Shown: one piece after another, positions 53,764 through 64,000 of the stretch
How the letters are laid out: the number at the start of each line of letters is the position of its first letter
Position numbering within the stretch: position 1 is the first letter of the stretch
Assembly (NCBI GenBank): GCA_964036665.1
Contig: OZ038526.1
Location: 8,122,001-8,186,000, forward strand
Origin: Gordius sp. MW1
Lineage: Eukaryota; Nematomorpha; Gordioida; Gordea; Gordiidae
Reading direction: 5' to 3'
Length of the DNA: 64,000 bases
Notes under the pieces: model-generated
What the model was told of the DNA's origin: nothing
The model's input: the letters and a program-made list of their open reading frames with translations, nothing else
The model's database searches: none
Position numbers and translations under genes: made by a program

Positions 53764-56700
53764 GTATATTACACTATTTTAGCTTATATTTCCATTCTTA
53801 TAAGCATCGATAAAAGGATAAATAGCACGCGCGCGCTTTTGACTTCGATACTAGATCTCTAATTTTCATTATTCATAGTTAAACAAATACTAAATCCCTC
53901 CCCCGAATCATATCATTGGAAGAGCATTCATAAGAATATCCTGGACAAAATACAAACAATCATGCGGATAAAAATCGCATCATTAAACGTTAATACCTTA
54001 ATGGTGGAAGGGAATCAACAATGTATGATAACATTCGCTAGGAAATAAAAATTGGATGTTCTGTGTTTACAACAAACTCGGATCCCCCTCTCCAGAGTCG
54101 ATAGTGCCTACTCAGACTACACAATATACCATACGGGCTTCGGCGAGAACCCAACCACAGGAGTGTCCACGATTATAAATAAACGTCTCTCAATCTCGAG
54201 CATTGATTGGGTTAACGACAGAATCCTCATCCTCAATGTCACATTTGGGTCACGTACTCTCTCAGTGATAAACGTCTATGTCCCCACATCGTCATAAACT
54301 TCAAATATTAAAAGACTTCTTCACTCTACTTTCAGGAAAGATCAAGACTTTAAAGCGCAGATCATTGCCTGTTATCATTGGCGACTTCAACTCTTCTGTT
54401 AAGTACACTGACCGTGATGACCCTGGCTTGGTAGGCCCTAACTCTTTAGGCACAAACAATAGAAACGGGATTTTTCTGAAAAATGGTGTAGAGGGTTGAA
54501 GTGGCGTATTGCCTCTACTTTTTCCGAGCTTCCGACAGATCAGTTGGCTACATTTAGAAGAAGGAATAGTCCCCAAATAAGCCAAATAGATCACCTGCTG
54601 TGCAGATCACGGCATTATAAAACTGTCAAAAACTTTCGTGTTATACAAGATACAATAATTGGAAAGGCGGATCACAGCGCCATAGCTGCTGAGCTGGTAG
54701 TGAAGTCAGCCACCTTACGAATACCATCATTGCGCAATAATCCAACGATAAGGCCACAAGGTTTATCAGGTACAATCGAATTCAGGGAATATCTACGCTC
54801 CAAATTTAGAAATACAAATTTTTCTGCTTTACCCATTAATGAGTTGAGTCTGAAAATATCAGCTATATTTGCTAATGCCCCCAAGGGCCAGAATCGAATG
54901 AAGACAAAAACTTGGTTCTCACAACAAACGCTGGGGCTACTGAGGACAAGAAATCAACTTTTTTTCGATGATAAAAATTTCCCCTACAAATCCTCATGCC
55001 TGTCGGCCCTCAGCAAACGTATCAAGTCAAGCATAAGACAAGATAAAATGGCTTATATTAACTCGAGAACCAGCGAGGCAGAGGCCGCGGCCCGCTCAAA
55101 TAATACTCACCAATTATTCAACATAATAAAAAGCCTGAATCGTAGCTCGTTTACAAAAAGGGCATACTACAACATAAAAACAGTTAGTGAGTCTAATGAT
55201 TCCTTGGTGCAAACCAAAACATGGGAGCTATACTTTAGATAAATCTTGTCACCCCAATTCAAAGTGCCGGTATTGGACATTTTCAGAGATTTATAGTAAA
55301 TTTTAAAGGACCTCCGGCACTCCCAATATCAACTGACCCACCATCGTTTTCTGAGATCAAAAGAGCAATTAAATCACTTAAACCCCATAAAGCGGCTGAC
55401 CTGATTGGACTCACCTCAGAGGCACTGAGCGCGGATCCATACGTCTCCGGTACTATGCTACTACTCTTTTGTAAAATTTGGGCGAAAGAAGAGGCACCAG
55501 AATCATGGTCACGAGGGCGCCTTATCAAACTTTTTAAGAAAGGAGACCCATTTGATCCTAACAATTACAGGGGAATCACAATTATAAATCTTGAGTCCAA
55601 AATATTCATAAAAATAATCTACGACAGAATATATAACGAGGTTGAGGGCATCCTCAAACATAATCAAGCAGGATTCAGGAATGCCGGACCACTACGGAAC
55701 ACATCATCACATTGAGGAAGATGATAGATGTGTCGCGCTCCAGTGGGGACCCTTTGGTTTTGGTCTTCCTAGACATTTCGAAAGTGTTCGACTCCCTTTC
55801 CCATCTTTACATATGGGAGTCGCTATGTTTATTGGGAATTCCCAAGAAATTGATCCTTATGATCTTCCTGATCTACCAAGATATGAAAGTAATAGTAACG
55901 CATCTACAACACAAATCAGACCCGATTCCGGTGACAGTGGGAGTTAGACAGGGCTGTCCATTGTCCCCTCTTCTTATTATAATAGCGATGGACTTGATTG
56001 TAAAGCGGTCCATACTTGGCTATGAAGGCATCAATGTAAACGGTATCAACATATCTTCACTACTTTTCGCGGATGATATATGCCTTATCGCTTCCTCTGT
56101 ATCACAGGCTCAATTGATGGTTGATAGATTTACTAATCAGGCGAAACAAGCAGGGTTGTTTATAAATGCTGGTAAGTGCTCTATGCTCGTAATAAATAAT
56201 CAATCAGAAGAGGAGTTGATTATTGAAAATAACCCAATACAAGCATCCAATAGAGTAAGATATCTAGGAGTAGAACTAACAGAGGATACTTATGCCGACG
56301 GAGACATGGAATTAAAGCTCCGACGAACCCTTGTAAAATTTTATTCTTGTTCGGCAATCTGGCGCTCGCGCCAACTGGTCCTCAACACCCGCCTGAGGAT
56401 CTTTAAAGTTATGATTCTACCAACACTTCTTTATGGGTGTGAATCTTGGTCGTTGCGTGCCCCCGGCATAAAAAACTCCAAGTTAACATCAACAAAATGC
56501 TACGAATTGTATGTCCAATTTTTTACCCAGCAACGATAACAAACGAAAATCTGTGGATGCGTTGTAAGATCCCTCCAGTTAAAAATATTTTGTTAACAAG
56601 GAAGTGGAATTTTTTAGCACATCAGGTCCGAAGAAAAGGTACAAACTATTGCCTGTCTTCACTGTTCTGGTATCCTCCTTCACTAAGGGGCTTGAAGTGC

Positions 56701-57081
56701 AACGGCAGCTGGCTTCACAAGACTTTTCGAGAAATTCAACTATTAGGTCAGGACTGGGATTCAATGTTGACAATAATGCAGGATAGGAAATTATGGATAG
56801 AGTTCTCAAAGAACCAACTATCTAGTCTTTCAACTTCAAGGGCGCTTATATCCCATTCGTAATAAATGCTCACCACAAAGTTCTCTTTAATTCTCATGCA
56901 GTTGGGTATTACATATTAACATGCCATAATTACACTGCATATTAATCAAATTTGTTACAGGTACATTACACACGTTGTCACCAACGTGGCCTTATGCGCC
57001 ATTTGGCGTGAGAAGGGGCCCAACCTTAGATTGCACTTACTAAGCTCTTGGGCGTCTTCGCGGCAATCATACATACATACA
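53764..57081 (+). mobile_element. Full-length APE-type LINE (RTE-like), about 3.3 kb, perfect 20-bp TSD
   Basis: TACAATAATGTGAGTCAGTG flanks the element at 53744-53763 and 57082-57101. It ends in a (CATA)n tail, as RTE-clade elements often do. Length, a single APE+RT coding region and the microsatellite tail fit RTE-like LINEs; the clade is inferred. Confidence 0.93.
53962..56862 (+). pseudogene. LINE apurinic endonuclease + reverse transcriptase, frame broken
   Basis: The APE domain begins MRIKIASLNVNTLMVEG. It has LDVLCLQQTRIP, INVYVPTSS and PVIIGDFNSS. RT: FKKGDPFDPNNYRGITIIN, VLVFLDISKVFDSL, GVRQGCPLSPLL, LLFADDICLIAS (catalytic ADD), VRYLGVELTED. C-terminus: DWDSMLTIMQDRKLW. Breaks: a TAA at 54046-54048 and changes of reading frame near 54290, 54490, 55250-55450, 55690-55720 and 56480-56530. 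Domain order is complete, so it is a full-length but inactive copy, or one damaged by assembly indels. Confidence 0.92.
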
Positions 57082-57101
57082 TACAATAATGTGAGTCAGT
57101 G

Positions 57102-58326
57102 ACAATAAAAGCCCTAACGGTCTGACTTTAAGTTCCTACAAGATATTCATGCCATTCTTATAACATAATTTATTGTTTGCTCCTTAAAATCCAAACTCAA
57201 TCCCGTTGCAATGTCAAAACAGCTTATCCTGTACCGATGAAAGTATTGGTATAGAATTTTGCTTGTGTTTATTGAATAATCTAGTTTTCGAATAATTTAA
57301 TTATCGAGTTTGCTGCCGCAACTCTTATTTCCATCTCCACTAATTTATTTAGAATTCCAATTAATATATTCCATATGGACGTATTATAATTCTAAGAAAT
57401 ATATCCGCGCGCGAAAATCCTCAACAGGATTTTTTTGAATTTGCTTTCGCCTATAATATTACATCTTTTTTCAATTTATTTATCTGGTTACAACGAGAGA
57501 AAAAAAAAATTATAATGAATTAATTAATAATCAACGTAGTTAGGTAATCTAAAATATATTTGCTAAATCATGGTGATAATAATATCTACATGCGATCGCG
57601 ATGGAAATAAAAAGCGAAGTGGTATAAACAATCTATTTTTAGCGCAGTGGCAACACTGATGACTACGTGTAATGTAAATCTGACGCAATTAAGATCGAGC
57701 GTAGGGTAAAATAAAAATGCATATAATTTAAATCGTAGCATGCATGGGGGGGGGGAAGAATTAGAATATGGGTGAACACCACACAGCTCAATAACTAAAT
57801 AGGCGAATAGTGTTCAAACTTACAGCCATTTCCATTCATTTAAAATTTGATGAGCACTTTCCAAGGGATTATAAGACTAACATGGACCTAAGAATAGAAT
57901 GATTTTTAAGGCAGAAATTTCAAAATTATCATTAAATGCTTTTGCAATTGTAAAAAACTTTCTTCTTGCTTAATTACTTTGAATATGTGTTAAACTTGTT
58001 TATTTGATTAAAGCAATTTTTATTTCAACTTAGTTTCTTAATTAGTCAAATATCACGGTTCAAAAGAAAAATCAACCGGCAAACTGTTTGCAGATTCTAG
58101 TAGACTTTCTCATGGTGAACATTATTATATTTTTAGTTTTCCCCTATACGTCAAGTTTTTTAAATATTGGCTGTCAATTGCCAAAACAGCAATTTTGGCG
58201 TTTTTTAAAGGTCAATAACTTGCAAATTATAATAAATTTGATTTGTAGATATAGGGGAGAGGAACCAATTACTAAAATTTTTATTATAATAGCACATTTT
58301 AAATTATTTACAAAATTTATTTATCC
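57102..58326. other. Intergenic sequence, nothing recognised
   Basis: AT-rich sequence between the LINE and the large hAT-like element. No ORF resembles a known protein and no inverted repeat was noticed. Confidence 0.4.
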
Positions 58327-58804
58327 CTATCTTTTAGTGTTGTAAAAAACCAAGGGTTTCTATTGGTCGCCTGCAAGCGTTGACGTTTATTTTCACCCAG
58401 CCTTAACAGTGTTAGGTGAATTTTCTTGGGAGAGCTTTGGCGTTTGGCGTTTTTGTAAAAAAGACCTAAAGCGTTCTGGGTGAATATTTCGGGGTGACCT
58501 TTGGCGTTTAGGTTTGGGTGTATTAAACACCTAGAGGGTGTGGGTGGATAATATTATTAACCTTTTGGTTTGGTTTTGGTCGTTTAGGGTGGGGCATGCA
58601 AATATATCAATTTTAGGTAATAAACTTTTAATTTAAGAAAATAAAAATAGTTATATCATGACGTCACTGAGTTTAAACTTTTCCCATTGTGACGTCATAA
58701 TGAAAAGTATTATAATTTATAATCTAATCTCTAGTAAATTATAGTTAATTATTATGCTTTGCTTATGCTGCATTATAGAAGTAATGTTTTATTTATGAAA
58801 AAAA

Positions 58805-60160
58805 GATGGCTAAAATCTGTTTAATGATTTCAAAAATTATTTTTTAGACATGCCAAAAATTTTATAAAAATTTATAAAAGGTGGGAAATTTCGCTTTGTA
58901 GAATCTTCTATATAGATGGCTAAAATCTGTTTAATGAATTCAAAATTTATTTTTTAGACATGCCAAAAATTTTATAAAAATTTATAAAAGGTGGGAAATT
59001 TCGCTTTGTAGAATCTTCTATATAGATGGCTAAAATCTGTTTAATGAATTCAAAATTTATTTTTTAGACATGAAATTTCGCTTTGTAGAATCTTCTATAT
59101 AGATGGCTAAAATCTGTTTAATGATTTCACAATTTATTTTTTAGACATGCCAAAAATTTTATAAAAATTTATAAAAGGTGGGAAATTTCGCTTTATAGAA
59201 TCTTCTATAAAGATGGCTAAAATCTGTTTAATGATTTCACAATTTATTTTTTAGACATGCCAAAAATTTTATAAAAATCTATAAAAGGTGGGAAATTTCG
59301 CTTTATAGAATATTCTATAAAGATGGCTAAAATCTGTCTAATGATTTCACAATTTATTTTTTAGACATGCCAAAAATTTTATAAAAATCTATAAAAGGTG
59401 GGAAATTTTGCTTTATAGAATATTCTATATAGATGGCTAAAATATGTTTAATGATTTCAAAATTTATTTTTTAGACATGCCAAAAATTTTATAAAAATTT
59501 ATAAAAGGTGGGAAATTTCGCTTTGTAGAATCTTCTATATAGATGGCTAAAATCTGTTTAATGATTTCAAAATTTATTTTTTAGACATGCCAAAAATTTT
59601 ATAAAAATTTATAAAAGGTGGGAAATTTCGCTTTGTAGAATCATCTATATAGATGGCTAAAATCTGTTTAATGATTTCAAAATTTATTTTTTAGACATGC
59701 CAAAAATTTTATAAAAATTTATAAAAGGTGGGAAATTTCGCTTTATAGAATATTCTATAAAGATGGCTAAATCTGTTATTTCAAAATTTATTTTTTAGAC
59801 ATGCCAAAAATTTTATAAAAATCTATAAAAGGTGGGAAATTTCGCTTTGTAGAATATTCTATATAGATGGCTAAAATCTGTTCAATTATTTCAAAATTTA
59901 TTTTTTAGACATGCCAAAAATTTTATAAAAATCTATAAAAGGTGGGAAATTTCGCTTTATAGAATATTCTATAAAGATGGCTAAAATCTGTCTAATGATT
60001 TCAAAATTTATTTTTTAGACATGCCAAAAATTTTATAAAAATTTATAAAAGGTGGGAAATTTCGCTTTGTAGAATCTTCTATATAGATGGCTAAAATCTG
60101 TTTAATGAATTCAAAATTTATTTTTTAGACATGCCAAAAATTTTATGAAAATTTATTTAA
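58805..60160 (+). repeat. 110-bp satellite array, left arm
   Basis: Units start GATGGCTAAAATCTG at 58805, 58915, 59025, 59102, 59212, 59322, 59432, 59542, 59652, 59762, 59866, 59976 and 60086. The period is 110 bp, except one 77-bp unit (33-bp deletion) and one 104-bp unit. Two unit variants alternate (AGAATCTTCTATATA and AGAATATTCTATAAA). Confidence 0.96.
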
Positions 60161-60590
60161 ATATATATTTTTGAATTTTCTGCCTCAGGTTTGCTCTAAT
60201 TATAGGCATAAAATTTAAACCACTTGATCAAATAGGCAAATTAATATATTAATGAACGTATAAGAGTTGAAATATTATCCTTGCAAATTTTGACAAATTT
60301 ATATTATAAAATATCTAAGTTATAGCTATTTAAAGTTTGGGGTAATTCTAATATTACCCCAAATACCATCCGTGTTAGCATTTTTGACCCAACCTCTCAA
60401 GTGTTAAGAAAATAAATAAGGCATTTCCAAAAAGCATATCATGCTATTCTGTTGACTTAGACCTCGCGTTTATAATGCTTATAAGGATCATAAAAAATAT
60501 ATAGCTACCATATGTGCTCGGAAGCATAAGCTCTGTCATAAAGAGGGGTAAAATGCTGAGATTATATTAATTAGCTTGTTTACAACTTTA

Positions 60591-60645
60591 CAACTAAGCT
60601 TAGCAATACGCTGGGAAAAACCAGCTAGCCGTTTTTACAACACTA
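60591..60645. repeat. Internal copy of the element's right terminus
   Basis: 55 bp identical, except for one base, to the right end of the element at 62017-62071 (from CAACTAAGCTTAGCAATACG to TTTTTACAACACTA). It lies in the spacer and reads in the same direction as the true right end. Confidence 0.93.
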
Positions 60646-60849
60646 CTACAAATATAATATAAAAGGGACATTATATAACTAATAAGTCTTTATCTTTTAC
60701 AAGAGCCGAGGAATTCAAAATATATTTGAAATTAAATTTTGTGATTGATCGCAATTAATCTGCTTAGCAAATGTGTAAATTATAAAGTTAAACCATATAA
60801 AATGTTCAAAAAAATTGTTACCACCTGGCTGAGGCAGAAAATTCAAAAA

Positions 60850-61590
60850 TATATATTTAAATAAATTTTCATAAAATTTTTGGCATGTCTAAAAAATAAA
60901 TTTTGAAATCATTAAACAGATTTTAGCCATCTATATAGAAGATTCTACAAAGCGAAATTTCCCACCTTTTATAAATTTTTATAAAATTTTTGGCATGTCT
61001 AAAAAATAAATTTGGAAATCATTAAACAGATTTTAGCCATCTATATAGAAGATTCTACAAAGCGAAATTTCCCACCTTTTATAGATTTTTATAAAATTTT
61101 TGGCATGTCTAAAAAATAAATTTTGAAATCATTAAACAGATTTTAGCCATCTTTATAGAATATTCTATAAAGCGAAATTTCCCACCTTTTATAAATTTTT
61201 ATAAAATTTTTGGCATGTCTAAAAAATAAATTTTGAAATCATTAAACAGATTTTAGCCATCTATATAGAAGATTCTACAAAGCGAAATTTCCCACCTTTT
61301 ATAAATTTTTATAAAATTTTTGGCATGTCTAAAAAATAAATTTTGAAATCATTAAACAGATTTTAGCCATCTTTATAGAAGATTCTATAAAGCGAAATTT
61401 CCCACCTTTTATAAATTTTTATAAAATTTTTGGCATGTCTAAAAAATAAATTTTGAAATCATAAAACGGATTTTAGCCATCTTTATAGAAGATTCTATAA
61501 AGCGAAATTTCCCACCTTTTATAAATTTTTATAAAATTTTTGGCATGTCTAAAAAATAAATTTTGAAATCATAAAACGGATTTTAGACAT
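60850..61590 (-). repeat. 110-bp satellite array, right arm (inverted)
   Basis: The same unit in reverse orientation, with GCCATC boundaries at 60926, 61036, 61146, 61256, 61366 and 61476 and a variant at 61586. Six full units plus a partial one, against twelve at left, so the arms differ in copy number. Confidence 0.96.
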
Positions 61591-62079
61591 CTTTTTTTTC
61601 ATAAATAAAACATTACTTCTATAATGCAGCATAAGCAAAGCATAATAATTAACTATAATTTACTAGAGATTAGATTATAAATTATAATACTTTTCATTAT
61701 GACGTCACAATGGGAAAAGTTTAAACTCAGTGACGTCATGATATAAATATTTTTATTTTCTTAAATTAAAAGTTTATTACCTAAAATTGATATATTTGCA
61801 TACCCCACCCCAAACGACCAAAACCAAACCAAAAGGTTAATAATATTATCCACCCACACCCTTTAGGTGTTTAATACACCCAAACCTAAACGCCAAAGGT
61901 CACCCCGAAACATTCACCCAGAACGCTTTAGGTCTTTTTTAAATAAACGCCAAACGCCAAAGCTCTCCCAAGAAAATCACCTAACACTGATAAGGTTGGG
62001 TGAAAATAAAAGTCAACAACTAAGCTTAGCAATACGCTGGGAAAAACCAGCCAGCCGTTTTTACAACACTACTATCTTT

Positions 62080-63190
62080 TTACATTGACATATTGCCCCA
62101 GACTTGAGGTGACCTCACTGGGAGTGGGAATTAAGAGATGTCGTGTTGTTGTTTATCTACTCTCCAACTACTACCAATACGTTACTACCACTGCTTGCAA
62201 TGGTTGTGAGATAAGTCTTATTCACCTCTTGTAAGTTGTAACTATATTCGCCTATGCAAAATTTTATTATTTTAATTCTTCTATTAGGGGAAAAAAGATT
62301 AATTCATAATCATATTTTTTAATTTTTCAAAATTAACTTAGATTTTTAAGTTTATTATTTGTGACAAAGTAGAACCCCATCTTTTCATGTAAATTGTAAA
62401 GCAAACCTAACACAATTAAACTTTAGGAAGAAAAATTTGCAAAATAAATAAATAAAAATAGTATAATATAATTTTAAAATTTTGAAAGGCAAATTTTATA
62501 TACTTAAACTAATTCCGGTTGATTTGTAAGTTCAAAGCCTTGCTTCTTCTTCATTATATATCTTCGGGCAAAAAGTCTTATAACAGGGGTATCATGCAGG
62601 GGTGGAATAATAAACTCCCAATAAATATCCCTACATAAAATAAAAATTTTTTATTCTTTTTAAATATTAAAATGAAATTCTCACCACTAAAACTGAATAG
62701 TTAATTTTGGATTTTCCCGATTTAATTTGTTTGGCAACTTATCGGGTATATTATCTACTACCACCCCTTGCATACTTATGACTTACATGATTGTGGTAGT
62801 CAGGAGATATCAAAATCTTGTTTAGTAACTTTTACCCCTAAAGAAGAAAAAGTGCTAGCCGAACGCCCTCATTCAACACAAACTTAAAAATTTTAGTTTA
62901 TTTTTCAAAATTATTTCGTATGAATTTTTTAAGGTTTTAATAGCTAATGTTAATCTAATATTAAACGAAATGGATTTTAAACAATTTTATACTAAATATT
63001 TTATGTTTGTAAAAAAAATATCCCTAATTGCCCGAATCCTATCATCGTGCCCGCCCGAAAATAAGCCGGGTTGGGCAATCTGGTTTCCTACTACGCCTGT
63101 CATCCTTCCTCTCTACTAGAGTAATAGCTTGTAATAAGCCACTACTCTTGCACATACCAAACATCATCAATCACTCACACGCACTAAGGT
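62080..63190. other. Intergenic sequence, nothing recognised
   Basis: AT-rich. A short GC-rich patch GCCCGCCCGAAAATAAGCCG (63049-63068) resembles a scrap of the GGGCTCGGGC-type hAT arms. No ORF. Confidence 0.4.
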
Positions 63191-63193
63191 ATA

Positions 63194-64000
63194 GTGTTAT
63201 ATAAGCATATAAGCCAATTAGATCAAGATACCATTTTTAAGTTGTATCCGGTTAAAGAAGACCCGCTTTTACTCATTGCTTTAGCTATTTGGGAAAACAA
63301 TACCAATCCGGGAACACCTTTGCTACAAACCTCACGACAAAGAGATTGGGATGCCGGACTTGTATTGCGCTCCGTTGATTATCTAATTTCGTGTAGCGAT
63401 ACAAGTCAGTGTTCTAATTTAAGATCGTTTTTGTTTGATGGCTCAGGTCACCAATGGCTAGGGTTCTACCTAAGCTGTCTCTCCGGGATGATGCTGGAGG
63501 ACTCGGAACTTTCGTACTCCATAGCTCTCAGGTTAGGGGTGAAATTTTCAAAGCCATTTATTTGCCGAAATTGCAGCATACTTGTAGACGAACAAGCATG
63601 GGCGTACCCAGGTTTTGAAAAAGGGGGGGGGGGGGCAGATTATTTATAACACAATTTTTTTTGCATTCAAAAAAAAATTTTCTTGCGAGCAAAAAAAATT
63701 TCACTACAAAAATTTTCTGGCGAGCAAAAAAAAAATAAACTCGACTATTCAAAAATTTTCCTGCGACCGTAAAAAAAATTAGGAATAGAAAATAAATGAT
63801 GACTACACAAACACATTCGCAACTAGTAATCTAATCTCAAATTTGAATTTATGTGTTTGTATTGAAAAAAAAATTTAATTCGCTGCCCCCCGGCTAATTA
63901 GCGGAAAGCAGCCGCCCCCCCCCTGGTGCGAACAAGACAGCATCTCTTACATTGCCAGGCAAATAAATTCAAATATCTTAGACACAATAAGGCCAATGTC
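63194..64000 (+). pseudogene. C-terminal region of a retrotransposon RT polyprotein, split by a MITE
   Basis: Frame from 63194: RQRDWDAGLVLRSVDYLISC, SGMMLEDSELSYSIALRLGV, KFSKPFICRNCSILVDEQ. After the MITE (63597-63928), HLLHCQANKFKYLRHNKANV resumes in a shifted frame. This matches the conserved C-terminal CR.CG..VD..G.H.LSC...RHA.LN block seen downstream of RT in many invertebrate retrotransposon proteins. The exact retrotransposon class is uncertain. The window ends inside it. Confidence 0.7.
63597..63928. mobile_element. hAT-type MITE, long subfamily, inside the RT fragment
   Basis: 332 bp, left end CATGGGCGTACCCAGG, G11 tract, right end CCCCCCCCCTGGTG with most of its terminal repeat deleted. 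Perfect 8-bp TSD CGAACAAG (63589-63596, 63929-63936). Confidence 0.88.

Larger units (their letters stand above)
58335..62071. mobile_element. Large hAT-like foldback element with inverted 110-bp satellite arms
   Basis: 3737 bp. Ends TAGTGTTGTAAAAA and TTTTTACAACACTA, perfect 8-bp TSD CTATCTTT (58327-58334, 62072-62079), which indicates the hAT superfamily. Outer arms of about 450 bp are inverted copies (GGAGAGCTTTGGCG, GGTTTGGGTGTATTAAACAC, ATGACGTCACTGAG). They lead into arrays of a 110-bp unit: 13 copies, one truncated, at left and 7, one truncated, inverted at right. A unique spacer of about 640 bp lies between. No transposase ORF, so it must be mobilised in trans. Confidence 0.93.

Noticed and set aside
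58805..61590. Regular repeats that could suggest a CRISPR-like array
   Set aside because: Units are contiguous 110-bp tandem copies without unique spacers, in a eukaryotic transposon with hAT ends.

Overview
This is a eukaryotic nuclear window: strongly AT-rich, intron-containing and packed with transposon debris. Two conserved animal genes, both on the minus strand, anchor it. One is a heparan-sulfate N-deacetylase/N-sulfotransferase (NDST, sulfateless in flies); the other is an actin-bundling plastin/fimbrin. From remembered family sequences, the plastin exons look more like insect fimbrins than vertebrate plastins, so an arthropod (or arthropod-like invertebrate) is the best guess. The lineage is inferred, not proven.

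Layout. 1-23.6 kb: NDST, with 11 exons located by protein similarity, GT-AG boundaries and matching phases. The 5' exon ends at 23558; the last exon found is 1408-1517. One internal exon (between 15009 and 7673) and the C-terminal exon(s) were not found. Its introns hold a fossil LINE (2.1-2.7 kb), several hAT elements with 8-bp target duplications (TSDs), a Mutator-like (SWIM/AT-hook) remnant with a tRNA-Lys-like segment (8.8-9.9 kb), two head-to-head Penelope-like elements (10.0-14.0 kb) with a hAT inside one of them, a hAT transposase fragment (17.1-17.6 kb), and minisatellite-bearing and palindromic repeats (18-21.5 kb).

23.6-33.2 kb: no recognised gene. It has a GC-richer degenerate block (24.6-25.4 kb), repeats shared with the NDST introns, and a large inverted repeat at 30.2-32.7 kb. 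33.3-41.5 kb: plastin, 12 exons covering both EF-hands and all four calponin-homology (CH) domains, plus a thirteenth candidate exon. That exon would splice out the apparent stop codon and add about 216 residues of Pro/Ser-rich tail. The initiator exon was not found.

41.5-53.7 kb: intergenic, or 5' intron of plastin, with hAT-type elements and an 842-bp palindrome. 53.76-57.08 kb: a full-length APE+RT LINE with a perfect 20-bp TSD but a broken reading frame. 58.3-62.1 kb: a 3.7-kb hAT-like foldback element whose arms are inverted arrays of a 110-bp satellite. 63.2-64 kb: the C-terminal part of a reverse-transcriptase polyprotein split by a hAT MITE.

The two host genes are not functionally linked. 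NDST acts in the Golgi on heparan sulfate; plastin bundles F-actin in the cytoplasm. The strongest candidates for something undescribed are the stop-spanning plastin tail and the satellite-armed hAT element. All similarity statements rest on remembered family motifs; no search was run.
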